Source of the DNA: Saprospiraceae bacterium
GTDB taxonomy: Bacteria > Bacteroidota > Bacteroidia > Chitinophagales > Saprospiraceae
Assembly (NCBI GenBank): GCA_028285545.1
Contig: JANQPA010000040.1
Span: 62,001 to 126,000, forward strand
Reading direction: 5' to 3'
Length of the DNA stretch: 64,000 nt
This document shows, in pieces, positions 25,633 to 33,942 of this stretch. How positions within the stretch are numbered: the first letter of the stretch is position 1; each line of letters opens with the position of its first letter. The notes beneath the pieces are model-generated. The model did not search any database and had not been told where the DNA came from. It worked only from the letters and a program-made list of their open reading frames with translations. The translations under genes were made by a program, and so were the position numbers.

Positions 25633-26094
25633 CTAAAGCGAAGTACTTGCTAAGTTAGTTTTTTTCATGACAGGCAGGAATCTTCCTTTTGGGAAGCTTT
25701 CGATCTGGTCAAATGTTTCAAACCCTTGCTTGCAATAAAAGGCTTCAGCATTTGGGTCGGCTTCTACAATAATTGGTTTATTGGAAGTAGCAAAATTCTC
25801 AATGGCTTTATTTAGTAGCTTTCTTCCATATCCTTTTCCAATAAAATCCGGTAGGACCCATAAATGGTAGATTTCATACTCAGCTTCATTTTCTACAAAA
25901 GAGCAGAAACCGATTATTTGATCTTGAATTTCAATCAGGAGAATATTCTCTTTAGCAAGATTTTCTTCGCTGATTGTCAGGTCATCCATCCATTTTTCTA
26001 TCCACGAAGAGGGATATCCCCAATGGCTTTTTGATTGAACTCTGATTTTATTTAACACTGGTAAATCCTGCAGATTGGCAATTCTAAAGTTCAT
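25633..26094 (-). CDS. GNAT family N-acetyltransferase
   Basis: A 153-residue acetyltransferase. Motif A is IYHLWVLPDFIGKGYGRKLLNKA, with the GKGYGR acetyl-CoA pyrophosphate loop. EADPNAEAFYCKQGF follows as motif B. The acceptor substrate is unknown; small amines or protein N-termini are both possible. It is cytoplasmic. It lies between the AraC regulator (16 bases away) and the SDR (3 bases away), so it is transcribed with both. Confidence 0.9.
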   Translation of the reverse strand: MNFRIANLQDLPVLNKIRVQSKSHWGYPSSWIEKWMDDLTISEENLAKENILLIEIQDQIIGFCSFVENEAEYEIYHLWVLPDFIGKGYGRKLLNKAIENFATSNKPIIVEADPNAEAFYCKQGFETFDQIESFPKGRFLPVMKKTNLASTSL

Positions 26095-26110
26095 ATGTTC
26101 ACTTATTTTA

Positions 26111-27019
26111 TCAATTCAAATTTCGATATTTTAGTGGGCTCATGCCAGTTTTTGCCTTGAATAATTTATTTAAACTTTGTTGATACTCAAAGCCTAGGCC
26201 ATAGGCTATTTCTGATATTGAATCATTTGAACCTAAAATTTTAGTCTTAGCTTTTTCAATGATATAATCGTGAATATGGTCTTTTGCACTGCGTCCAGTC
26301 TCATTTTTGATTAAATCACCTAGGTAATTTGACGACATGGCTAATGCTTGTGCGCAATAGTTAACAGATAGGACTCCATTTTTAGTAGGTTCATCTGATT
26401 GATAATAGTTGCGTATCACTTCTTCAAATTTTGAAAGGATATCTTTATTTAGGTTAGTACGTGTATAAAACTGCCGATCGTAATATCGTTTGCTGTACTT
26501 GAGTATCATTTCGATGTTGGCAATGATAATTTCCTGACTATGTTTATCGATATTTTGATTGTACTCTTTCTTAATTTTATTCGCTAAGTCAGTTAGCGAT
26601 TTTTTTTCATCATCCGACAAGTGAAGCGCTTCGTTTACTTCATAATTAAAAAAGGAATAATTTTCGATTGTTTTGCCTAATTCCGATTTACGGATGAGGT
26701 CGGGGTGAAAGATAAGCGTCCAACCTCCACTATCTTGATAATTCTCCCCCTGCTCAATTTTGACCGTTTGATTGGGTTTAATAAAGGTCATCATGCCCTC
26801 TTTAAAATCGTAAGAGTTTCTACCATAACTCATTTGGCCGCTAATCCCTTCTTTTAAACTGATCTGGTAAAAGTCAAAGGTATAGTGGTGGTTGCCGTAA
26901 TCGAATTGGGTCATCCTTTCATCAATAGGCAATACCGTGACTAAGGGATGTTTGGGTTTGTCAAAACCAAACACCTGATGTACTTCACTTATTGAACTTA
27001 CTCTGATTATCTTCTTCAT
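26111..27019 (-). CDS. AraC family transcriptional regulator
   Basis: A 302-residue regulator. The N-terminal half (about 20-140) is a cupin-like ligand-binding domain (YTFDFYQISLKEGISGQMSYG, PNQTVKIEQGE). The C-terminal 100 residues are the AraC DNA-binding domain with two helix-turn-helix units: YCAQALAMSSNYLGDLIKNETG and ISEIAYGLGFEYQQSLNKLFKAKTGMSP. It precedes GNAT and SDR genes and follows two alpha/beta hydrolases (30 bases), so it may control that set. No operator could be identified by eye. Confidence 0.92.
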   Translation of the reverse strand: MKKIIRVSSISEVHQVFGFDKPKHPLVTVLPIDERMTQFDYGNHHYTFDFYQISLKEGISGQMSYGRNSYDFKEGMMTFIKPNQTVKIEQGENYQDSGGWTLIFHPDLIRKSELGKTIENYSFFNYEVNEALHLSDDEKKSLTDLANKIKKEYNQNIDKHSQEIIIANIEMILKYSKRYYDRQFYTRTNLNKDILSKFEEVIRNYYQSDEPTKNGVLSVNYCAQALAMSSNYLGDLIKNETGRSAKDHIHDYIIEKAKTKILGSNDSISEIAYGLGFEYQQSLNKLFKAKTGMSPLKYRNLN

Positions 27020-27049
27020 TTTTCATCATTAATGCCAAAATCAATGTGA

Positions 27050-27958
27050 TCATTTCATATGCTGGTCATACCATTCTATCATTTGCTCTGGATGCTCTGA
27101 AAAGTAAGTATAACCATGGAAGCGCCAGGGAGTCTCTTCGATATAATGTATTTTTTTGTCTTCCACCGATGTATTGTCAAATATAGCTTGCACATCTGTC
27201 CAGCGTGAATTCATATCATTTCTGACCTGCAGGAAAAAAGTAGGTATTTTAATATACTCCGCTTTTTGTAAAATATCATGGTCCGCTACTTTTAAGCCTG
27301 TTAAATTATTATAAATAGGCTCAAATGCCTCTACTCCTTCCTCTGAAGGAATACCCATTTGTTCACACTGCCGTTCAATAGTAGTTTGCCCTTTTAAAGG
27401 AGCTATGGCAATCCAGCATTTAATATCCTCAAAAGAGGCCGGATTTTTTTCCATCGCATTCATGGTGGCATTGGCACCCATACACATGCTGCATAAAGAA
27501 ATATCCATATCCGACGTTTCCTGTCGGTTTCTCACGTATTCTATAGAGGCTAATACTTCCTGCCATTCGTAATATCCTACTCCGGTAATATTCTTTTCAC
27601 CCGATTCACTTTCTCCGTGACAGCGCAAATCATAAGCTAAAATATTATAACCTGCCTCATGCAAAGCTTTATATCTAGGCAAAAAATTCACTTCAAAACC
27701 ACCGGCATAAGTAAAAGGCTCTTGGTGGCCAGCAAAGCCATAGCGATTGGCCGGAGAAAAATGATTACTGATAATCAATTTATTAGAATCGGCAGGGATA
27801 AACCAGCCATGGATGTTTACATCATCAGCCGTTTTAAAAGATATTTCTTCATAGGATAGTCCATATTCCTCTGGAGTTCTTAATATAGGAGTGCGAGGAG
27901 GTGTTGACAATCCTTGGGCAAGCATGGTCAACATTTGAGTTTGTTGTTCATTAATCAT
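27050..27958 (-). CDS. Alpha/beta hydrolase with Cys at the nucleophile position
   Basis: I use the ATG at 27958 (302 residues), because the longer frame overlaps the preceding gene. The hydrolase fold is clear: GWFIPADSN, NILAYDLRCHGESESG, then the nucleophile elbow SLCSMCMGANAT, where the GxSxG serine is replaced by Cys. The acid is Asp in QVRNDMNS and the His lies in WRFHGYTYF. Cys nucleophiles are known in dienelactone hydrolases. It forms a tandem with a paralogue 25 bases upstream. Confidence 0.88.
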   Translation of the reverse strand: MINEQQTQMLTMLAQGLSTPPRTPILRTPEEYGLSYEEISFKTADDVNIHGWFIPADSNKLIISNHFSPANRYGFAGHQEPFTYAGGFEVNFLPRYKALHEAGYNILAYDLRCHGESESGEKNITGVGYYEWQEVLASIEYVRNRQETSDMDISLCSMCMGANATMNAMEKNPASFEDIKCWIAIAPLKGQTTIERQCEQMGIPSEEGVEAFEPIYNNLTGLKVADHDILQKAEYIKIPTFFLQVRNDMNSRWTDVQAIFDNTSVEDKKIHYIEETPWRFHGYTYFSEHPEQMIEWYDQHMK

Positions 27959-27983
27959 TGCAATTGTTTTTGAGGGTGAACAA

Positions 27984-28865
27984 TTAAAGGTATTTATCAA
28001 ACCAGGCTAAAATAGGCTCGGGAGATTTGCTTAGCCAGGCATAAGCAGCTCCTCTTTTTTTCTCTAAATCCAACCAGAGCATTTCTTTTTCAACTTTTAA
28101 ATCATCATAGTACCGCTTTACCATATCCATATTGGTCATGGGGTCATTTTGATTCTGAATGACCAAAGTAGGAATCGATATTTTTTTAACATGTGGTAAA
28201 AAAGAATCGCCAGTAAGGTCGACACCTCTCTTTTCCAGATTGTATTTATTTCCACTATTAATTAAAAAACCTGGCAGGCCCATGGCTTTTACAAAATAAT
28301 CGTAGGTAAGTGGTTGGACAGCAATCATCGTTTTGAGCCTTGGATTGTTTTTCAATTCTTCTTCCAATCCAAAGGCAAAAGTACTGGACGCTGCTCCCAT
28401 ACAAATACTCAAAAGGCCAATAGAAGCATCGCTATAATCTGAATGATTGGAAACAAAGTTGACAGCTCCTAAAACATCCTTCCTCTCTTCCGTTCCCCAG
28501 GTTACCCAGGGAGTTTTGCCAGAACCACTATTGCCGTGATTCCTTAAATCATACATTAGGATGGAATAACCTGCTTCTGCTAAATATTTGGCTTGATCCA
28601 AAAAATGGATATCGCTGGTCCATAAGGCATTTTTCATCAAGCCTTTGCCTTCCTGTGTAAAACCACAACGAGAACATTGGACGCCGAAATGAGATTGAAT
28701 AATCACTTTATCATTGTCTCCTTTGACGAGCCACCCTGAAAGTAGGACACCATCTTTGGCTTCAAAAGTAACTTCTTCATAATCCAAACCATATTTTTCG
28801 GGTGTTTCAAAAACCGGAGATTTTCCAGGTTTTATCATTAAGTTAGAAATTGCTTTGCCGAACAT
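27984..28865 (-). CDS. Alpha/beta hydrolase paralogue, Cys elbow, catalytic His apparently lost
   Basis: I use the ATG at 28865 (293 residues); a promoter -7 box lies within the longer frame at 28891-28898. The fold matches the downstream paralogue: GWLVKGDND, SILMYDLRNHGNSGSG, the elbow LLSICMGASSTF with Cys for Ser, and Asp in QNQNDPMT. At the place of the paralogue's FHGYTYF it has RGAAYAWL, so the usual His is missing. It may therefore be a non-hydrolytic partner or use another residue. It is the first gene of the run leading to AraC-GNAT-SDR. Confidence 0.86.
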   Translation of the reverse strand: MFGKAISNLMIKPGKSPVFETPEKYGLDYEEVTFEAKDGVLLSGWLVKGDNDKVIIQSHFGVQCSRCGFTQEGKGLMKNALWTSDIHFLDQAKYLAEAGYSILMYDLRNHGNSGSGKTPWVTWGTEERKDVLGAVNFVSNHSDYSDASIGLLSICMGAASSTFAFGLEEELKNNPRLKTMIAVQPLTYDYFVKAMGLPGFLINSGNKYNLEKRGVDLTGDSFLPHVKKISIPTLVIQNQNDPMTNMDMVKRYYDDLKVEKEMLWLDLEKKRGAAYAWLSKSPEPILAWFDKYL

Positions 28866-28890
28866 ATTTTTTTTGTTTAAGGTGATAATA

Positions 28891-28898
28891 CAAAGGTA
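28891..28898 (-). promoter_or_regulatory. Bacteroidota -7 promoter box TACCTTTG
   Basis: TACCTTTG fits the TAnnTTTG consensus and lies 25 bases upstream of the chosen ATG at 28865. No convincing TTTG -33 box is seen at the right distance, so support is moderate. It argues against the longer frame start at 28910. Confidence 0.5.
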
Positions 28899-28949
28899 GG
28901 GGCACGGCAATGCGCTAACTTATCCGTTTTACTGAATTATTTATCCATT

Positions 28950-29447
28950 TTACTTTTTGGCTTTCTTGATTAATTTAAAGGCCCAGTCGTAGTGGCTCGA
29001 AGTAGCTGAAATTAGATAGGCTCCTAAAGAAGTACTCCCCGTCCATTTGTATCTTTTCTTTTCAAACAACTCTTCATTGGAGTGATTTTCAATGATTTTT
29101 CTTACTTCCTTATGACTGGTTATAAAAGATTTTTTAGCTTGATCAAGGGTAAAATCTTGATAGTGGTCCAATATCCACTTGTTTAGTTGAGAAGTGGTTT
29201 TCCAGGTATAACCTTTGGCAGGCATGTCCGGTTTGTTTCCTGTCATGCCAATTTTGTACCATTCCAGCATCATTAAATGCCAATGATGAAGGTGCATTAG
29301 AACGTCTCGAATGTTTCGATTCATGGTACCTGGAGGGAATTCTTTTCCTTGCTCGACCTCATTCATTTGTTCGATAAAATCGAGAAGCTTGTTAAAATTT
29401 TCAGCACTTAGGTGGAGAAGTTCTGGTTTAGTCTTTGGTCTTGGCAT
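28950..29447 (-). CDS. ClbS/DfsB-family four-helix bundle protein
   Basis: A 165-residue DinB-like protein starting at the ATG at 29447 (MPRPKTKPELL). The longer frame adds a hydrophobic N-terminus overlapping the upstream gene. RNIRDVLMHLHHWHLMMLEWYKIG and the spacing TYKWTGSTSLGAYLISATSSHYDWAF are the diagnostic blocks of ClbS/DfsB. The known ClbS hydrolyses colibactin and protects the producer. Whether this copy detoxifies an alkylating or epoxide-like compound is inference. No biosynthetic cluster is nearby. Confidence 0.88.
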   Translation of the reverse strand: MPRPKTKPELLHLSAENFNKLLDFIEQMNEVEQGKEFPPGTMNRNIRDVLMHLHHWHLMMLEWYKIGMTGNKPDMPAKGYTWKTTSQLNKWILDHYQDFTLDQAKKSFITSHKEVRKIIENHSNEELFEKKRYKWTGSTSLGAYLISATSSHYDWAFKLIKKAKK

Positions 29448-29458
29448 TACGTTTATAT

Positions 29459-30253
29459 TTATAAATGTCCAGATTCCCAGTTTGACCAATGATTATTGGA
29501 TTTTAAGGTAGGCTGCCATAGTTTGGCATCCTTTTCCACTAGTATTTCGGAGATTAATTTATAGGTTTCTATTTGACTAGGTAAATGATTTTTATCGTAT
29601 ACGCTTAGGTGATAGAAATCATCAATCACTAATAATTTGGAAAGATCCTTTGGCAATTGTGTTTTTATTTCCTCTTCTGTTGCACTAATTAAGTCAGGTT
29701 GAGTTTCCGCTAAATATCTTATCAAATCTTCAAAACTAATTAGCTTATGAGGATTATCAAAGTCTCTTATTAGGATTCCAAGTTCTTCGTACTTGGAGGA
29801 GTCTAAATCTATTTCAACCAAATGATCTCTGATATTAATTTGAGTAATTTCAGAATCAATTAATTCAAACTGTTCCATTTCCCTTCCAGACTTGTTTTCT
29901 ATTCTTTCAAATTCTTCAGCAGTGATCAAGTCAATAATTTTTGTATTACTGACGTATTTCCTCTCTGGAGATACATTAATAGGATAGGTAATACAATCGC
30001 CAATATAATTTAACCCGATCTGTGCGGTAAATCGTCTATTATGATAACCGCTACTCTCCATTACGATTGCCCAATTATGTTCATTTGCATACAAATGTAT
30101 TCGGCTATAAGCTATCTCACAATAGCCATGCTCTAGGTCAAGGAAGAAATTATATTTTATATCCTCTTCTTCTACATTAGGAAAGCGGGAACTTGGAATT
30201 CCCTGAAAGGCCAGGTCAATCTCTTGTAGTATTTCTTTTTTTGTAAAATTCAA
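29459..30253 (-). CDS. DUF7003-like protein
   Basis: A 264-residue cytoplasmic protein. It has an early NFFLDLEHGYCEIAYSRIHLY, NRRFTAQIGLNYIGDCITYPI, LITAEEFERIE, ISATEEEIKTQLPKDL and the C-terminal NNHWSNWESGHL, which I recall as diagnostic of a family named DUF7003. The function is unknown. TTG at 30253 is used as start, 7 bases after the EAD11 gene stop, since no ATG fits. Being downstream of an EAD11 protein, it may be an effector or immunity-like component. Confidence 0.7.
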   Translation of the reverse strand: MNFTKKEILQEIDLAFQGIPSSRFPNVEEEDIKYNFFLDLEHGYCEIAYSRIHLYANEHNWAIVMESSGYHNRRFTAQIGLNYIGDCITYPINVSPERKYVSNTKIIDLITAEEFERIENKSGREMEQFELIDSEITQINIRDHLVEIDLDSSKYEELGILIRDFDNPHKLISFEDLIRYLAETQPDLISATEEEIKTQLPKDLSKLLVIDDFYHLSVYDKNHLPSQIETYKLISEILVEKDAKLWQPTLKSNNHWSNWESGHL

Positions 30254-30260
30254 CTTAAAT

Positions 30261-30962
30261 CTAGTTTCTTCTTTTCACCTCTAAACTAAACTCGGCTACA
30301 TAATTTTCAATTTCTTTTTCTCCAACCCCTCTTCTTCTCAATTTTGCTACTGATTTTCCTTTTCCATGTTTTGACACATCGACAAACATATCGGCCGCCG
30401 AAATATTTAACGATTCATCAGAAATTTCTTCCAGTTCATTGAGTGATTCAGTTAGGCATCCTGACAGAGGTCTGTTATTGGATAATTTTCTAGGTAAGTT
30501 TAATAGGTCGCTATCTACAGATTTGGGTAAAGCTTTCTTGGCTTCCAGTTCTTGTAAGAGGCTTTTAAGTGATTCGGGTTTCATAGTTACTAAAGCAGCA
30601 AAAAAGTCTTTAGTAGACGTTTTCTCTTTCCCTTTTCTTCTACTAATTAGTTCCGCTAATCCTAGAATATCTTTCAATTCCGGATTCATATGGTAAGATT
30701 CATTTTTAGGTTTTGTTGCTTCAATATCTACTTCATTTAATAGTTCCAATAACGAATTGCAGAGTTGGTTTCTTTCCAAATTACTTTGCTCTCTAGAGAT
30801 AATCCCTTTCCGGATCGAAGTTTTCAGATTGGTATACTTGCTAGATTGGATGATCAGCTCATCAGTAAATTCATCACAATTGGTTCTGAACATTTTAATG
30901 GCTTCTCCTAATTCATCATTAGCAATTTGATTTCTAATCGTCTCTATAATCGTTATTGTCAT
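30261..30962 (-). CDS. EAD11 effector-associated domain protein
   Basis: A 233-residue cytoplasmic protein. Residues 1-75 (IRNQIANDELGEAIKMF, QSSKYTNLKTSIRKGIISREQ, LERNQLCNSLLELLNEV) carry the EAD11 pattern, an adaptor domain of the conflict-system signalling described by comparative genomics, in which EAD pairs bring effectors and triggers together. Residues 95-200 form a helical domain (LGLAELISRRKGKEKTST...ALVTMKPESLKSLL, somewhat ClpN-like). No enzymatic domain is present, so it would need a partner elsewhere. It is followed by the DUF7003-like gene 7 bases later. Confidence 0.75.
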   Translation of the reverse strand: MTITIIETIRNQIANDELGEAIKMFRTNCDEFTDELIIQSSKYTNLKTSIRKGIISREQSNLERNQLCNSLLELLNEVDIEATKPKNESYHMNPELKDILGLAELISRRKGKEKTSTKDFFAALVTMKPESLKSLLQELEAKKALPKSVDSDLLNLPRKLSNNRPLSGCLTESLNELEEISDESLNISAADMFVDVSKHGKGKSVAKLRRRGVGEKEIENYVAEFSLEVKRRN

Positions 30963-31072
30963 CTAAATAAATTTAGTATCGCTCAAGTACTTTTAAAATC
31001 CCGAAGATTAAGTTGTTTTCAAATTTAGTATTATTTTTTCCAATATGCATTTCTCGATTTTAGAATTAGCAA

Positions 31073-31387
31073 TTAACCTTTCTTTTTATAGGCATCATAA
31101 AGCTTAAAGAATTCATCTAGTGCCTTCTCTTCATCGCCCTTACATTCTTTTAATAAAATATTTTTCCATCCAGCCGTCGATTCTTTCCATCTGTAATGTT
31201 CCGCTACAAAGTCATGAAAACCATCTAAAAATATTTCCTCATCAACGCCATAGGTATCGATTGAGTAATACACCCCAGCTAGAAAGGCGTCTAGCAAAGA
31301 AATTTTCTTTTCTCTCAAATACATTCCGGGTTTTGCCCTAAAATCCTTTGATTCGAGTAGTTCATTAATTCTTAGTATTTTATTCAT
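31073..31387 (-). CDS. Hypothetical protein, 104 aa (RPGMYL-type)
   Basis: A small, mostly helical cytoplasmic protein. FRAKPGMYLREKKISLLDAFLAG, the later FVAEHYRWKESTAGWKNILL and DEEKALDEFFKLYDAY match a widespread small family often seen beside toxins or in immunity loci. I cannot give it a firm name. It lies 110 bases upstream of the EAD11 gene on the same strand, without an obvious intervening terminator, so association with that pair is possible. Confidence 0.55.
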   Translation of the reverse strand: MNKILRINELLESKDFRAKPGMYLREKKISLLDAFLAGVYYSIDTYGVDEEIFLDGFHDFVAEHYRWKESTAGWKNILLKECKGDEEKALDEFFKLYDAYKKKG

Positions 31388-31416
31388 ATAAGGTTAAATC
31401 ATCTATTATATATTCA

Positions 31417-32619
31417 TCATTTAAGTTTTGACAATCTATCAAAGCCCTTCCCATTAAACTTAAATATGTCTCCCTTCCCTGTTCCTATCCAAAGCTGCCC
31501 CTTGCTGTCTTTAAAAACAGTACTGATATAATTGCTTCCAAGGCCGTCCTTGGAGGTATATTGGACCAATGACTTCACACCAACTTTTAGTGGAGTCTGG
31601 CCTCCTGTATCCGCATTTGGATTGTATCGCCAGAGGCCCGAATCGAAAGTACCAAACCAGATATTGCCATCTTCATCCTCAGTAATAGACAATGCTCCAT
31701 CAAGGCCCTCCGTATCGACAGCCTTTAATTGGGAAAAATTCATGGTTTTTTCTCCATCGTATTGATACACACCAATGGCATTATTGCCATACCAAATATT
31801 TCCTTTCCCATCTTGATAGATGGCCCGAACTACGCCTATGGTATCTTTTTCGTTTATAAATTGTATGGATTTTCCATCATATCGATGGAGGCCTGCCCCT
31901 GCTGTTCCAAACCAAATTTTGTTCTCATTATCTTTATAAATACCATATACAGCGTACCGATCATAACCGTGATCGGGATGATAACCTGATTCATCAAACT
32001 CAGGGTAATCCTCAGGTACGGGTAATGTGATATGGCTTAATTGATTGCCATCAAAGCGATATACACCATTTTTATTAAAGGCACTGAACCAAAAATTCGC
32101 TCGTTCTTTTGCCCATTCTTCTTCAAAATTCGCCTGGAAAGATTGGGAACTTTCAGTTATAAGTGTAGGCTGATTACCTACCATTACGCTCGCTTTAGGG
32201 AGGCGTATAGTTCTAATATTTTGTCCATCAAAAATTTGGACTCCTTCTTCAATGCCAAACCAAATGTCACCATTTATTGCCTCATGAATAGCTCGAACAG
32301 ATGCCAGGCCCTGTTCTTTGGTGAAGTAGGTAAATTGAGTTCCATCATATCGACAGACACCATCATTATGGGAGACAATCCACAGATTGCCCTTGCTGTC
32401 TTCCAAAAGGATTCCGATTCTGGAATTAAACTGGAAGATGGAATCTGTTCTTGGAGCGGTCCATTCCTCCGTTTTACTAGCTGAAACAAAGGAGGAGGTC
32501 TCAGGAGGAGGGTTATTTGAATTGGAATTATCCTGTCCTTGACAAGAGACGACCCAACCAATTATGAATAAAAGGAGTCTACCTTTCAATTGAATCAAAG
32601 CGTTTTTGTTTTTAACCAT
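31417..32619 (-). CDS. Two-component-regulator-propeller (Reg_prop) lipoprotein
   Basis: A 400-residue exported protein with lipobox Cys26 (WVVSCQGQ). The body consists of Reg_prop/YVTN-like repeats of the form IWFGTxxxGLxRYDGxxI, e.g. NLWIVSHNDGVCRYDG, DIWFGIEEGVQIFDG, KIWFGTAGAGLHRYDG, NIWYGNNAIGVYQYDG and NIWFGTFDSGLWRY. At least seven repeats are visible, forming a beta-propeller. In hybrid sensor kinases such propellers sense saccharides. Here there is no kinase, so it is a free-standing periplasmic or surface protein of unknown ligand. Confidence 0.87.
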   Translation of the reverse strand: MVKNKNALIQLKGRLLLFIIGWVVSCQGQDNSNSNNPPPETSSFVSASKTEEWTAPRTDSIFQFNSRIGILLEDSKGNLWIVSHNDGVCRYDGTQFTYFTKEQGLASVRAIHEAINGDIWFGIEEGVQIFDGQNIRTIRLPKASVMVGNQPTLITESSQSFQANFEEEWAKERANFWFSAFNKNGVYRFDGNQLSHITLPVPEDYPEFDESGYHPDHGYDRYAVYGIYKDNENKIWFGTAGAGLHRYDGKSIQFINEKDTIGVVRAIYQDGKGNIWYGNNAIGVYQYDGEKTMNFSQLKAVDTEGLDGALSITEDEDGNIWFGTFDSGLWRYNPNADTGGQTPLKVGVKSLVQYTSKDGLGSNYISTVFKDSKGQLWIGTGKGDIFKFNGKGFDRLSKLK

Positions 32620-32775
32620 ATTTTTTAAAACATACTATTCTGTAGTCAGATTTTAAACCGAGTAGTAATTACCCAGTAAAGCTTAAAATTGAACCTTAAT
32701 TTTTCACATTTTAATCATTTTTTTTGACACTTCATGCCTCCGGCAGACGGGGGCTAACGCACACTGACTGATAAA

Positions 32776-32809
32776 GACTTTCACTGTTTTAGTCAATGCT
32801 AAATAAATC
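32776..32809 (+). repeat. Dispersed intergenic repeat, copy 1
   Basis: A 34-base stretch (GACTTTCACTGTTTTAGTC...AAATAAATC) is 29/34 identical to 39080-39113. Both copies are intergenic. Confidence 0.75.
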
Positions 32810-32823
32810 TTAATCCCTTTCAA

Positions 32824-32907
32824 ATGAAAAATTATTATTGCCTATTGCTTTTGTTGTTTCTTTTTTCTTTTGGCAAAAATGAAGAAATCCCTGAACCTCA
32901 TAAATGA
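32824..32907 (+). pseudogene. Signal-peptide remnant (27 codons)
   Basis: An ATG frame on the plus strand encodes a charged N-end, a leucine/phenylalanine-rich hydrophobic core (YYCLLLLLFLFSFGK) and a short NEEIPEPHK tail, then TGA. This is the shape of a lipoprotein signal peptide with its body missing. It runs into the convergent histidine phosphatase gene, suggesting truncation of a former plus-strand gene. No homologue can be named. Confidence 0.45.
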
Positions 32908-33500
32908 CTTATATCATTTAACCTGTTTATCGTTCTTTCTTGCCATTTGTTGGTGTATAAAAATGTGATACTACAGGTGTCAATATCGTATGAATGGGTA
33001 GTAATGTCATTAACCGGAATTCTCAGATACCAATTGATTATTTCAATGATGGCATTTCCATGTGAAATAAGAAGGTAGTCCTTTTCGGTTATAATATGGC
33101 TGTTTAAAAAATGATGGATTCGGGTCCGCATCATTCTCCAGCTTTCAGCATTAGGGTAGGGAATCCAATCAAGGGTAGGTTTGGTTGGCTGAAGTTGGAT
33201 CTTTTTGGCCTCTTCTCTGGTCAAACCAGCGGCATCGCCATTATTCAACTCTCTTAGTTCTTGATAAAAAATAGGCTGAATTCCAATATGATGGCCAATT
33301 TCTTTGGCTGTTTGTTGTGCTCGTAACAAATCACTGGAATAGAATAGAAAACAGTCGTTTAATAATTCTCTTAGTTTTTTTCCAGTTTTTTTTGCCTCTA
33401 AAAAACCTTTCTCCGTTAAGGAAACATTGGACCATCCTCCGGTAATGTCTTTCAGGTGTTGCTCAGACTGACCATGACGGACAATTATTAACTTATTCAT
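32898..33500 (-). CDS. Histidine phosphatase family protein
   Basis: A 200-residue phosphoglycerate-mutase-like phosphatase. The nucleophile motif LIIVRHGQSEQHL (RHG at the N-terminus), a second Arg in YSSDLLRAQQTA, Glu in ELNNGDAAGL and the second His in YLLISHGNAI give the complete catalytic set. It could be a phosphatase of small sugars, nucleotides or proteins. It is cytoplasmic and stands alone, with its 3' end overlapping a plus-strand signal-peptide relic. Confidence 0.88.
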   Translation of the reverse strand: MNKLIIVRHGQSEQHLKDITGGWSNVSLTEKGFLEAKKTGKKLRELLNDCFLFYSSDLLRAQQTAKEIGHHIGIQPIFYQELRELNNGDAAGLTREEAKKIQLQPTKPTLDWIPYPNAESWRMMRTRIHHFLNSHIITEKDYLLISHGNAIIEIINWYLRIPVNDITTHSYDIDTCSITFLYTNKWQERTINRLNDISHL

Positions 33501-33577
33501 TTATTCTAATTAGAATTAAGATCTTTAAAGGCAAGCATAAATTACTATCCAGATTTATCAAAGAAGGTTCGATCAGG

Positions 33578-33942
33578 TCACAAATTTTGCTTATCCTTAT
33601 CCATAAATTTCAATAAGTGCCCCTTCTTAGATTTGCAGTTCATCATTTCTTTAAGAAATAGTTTATCAAATTCACCAGCAATACAGAGAAGGTAATCAGT
33701 TATGGCTGCTTTTTCTGAGAAACCAAGTATTTCAAATATAGTATTTCATTTAGTAAAATTTCCTTAGCGATCAAATGACCTAAGCCATCTATAATATTCT
33801 CCAGGAGGTGATCATTTATTATGCTTTTTCGTTTAAGGTGATTTTCAAATCTATGTCGGACCAATTGTCTATTAATTCGGGATGCTTTCTTGAACCATGT
33901 AGTTCGATTTTGGCATTTTATTTTTATTCTAAATTGCTCCAT
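33578..33942 (-). pseudogene. Frameshifted small gene of unknown family
   Basis: The ATG at 33942 opens an 80-codon frame ending at 33700. The protein-like sequence appears to continue in another frame as ILGFSEKAAITDYLLCIAGEFDKLFLKEMM to a TGA at 33578. The joint lies near 33720-33735 and needs a one-base indel. The whole would be about 120 residues, helical and lysine-rich. It overlaps the end of the DUF6886-like gene by 19 bases. A sequencing error cannot be excluded. Confidence 0.5.
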
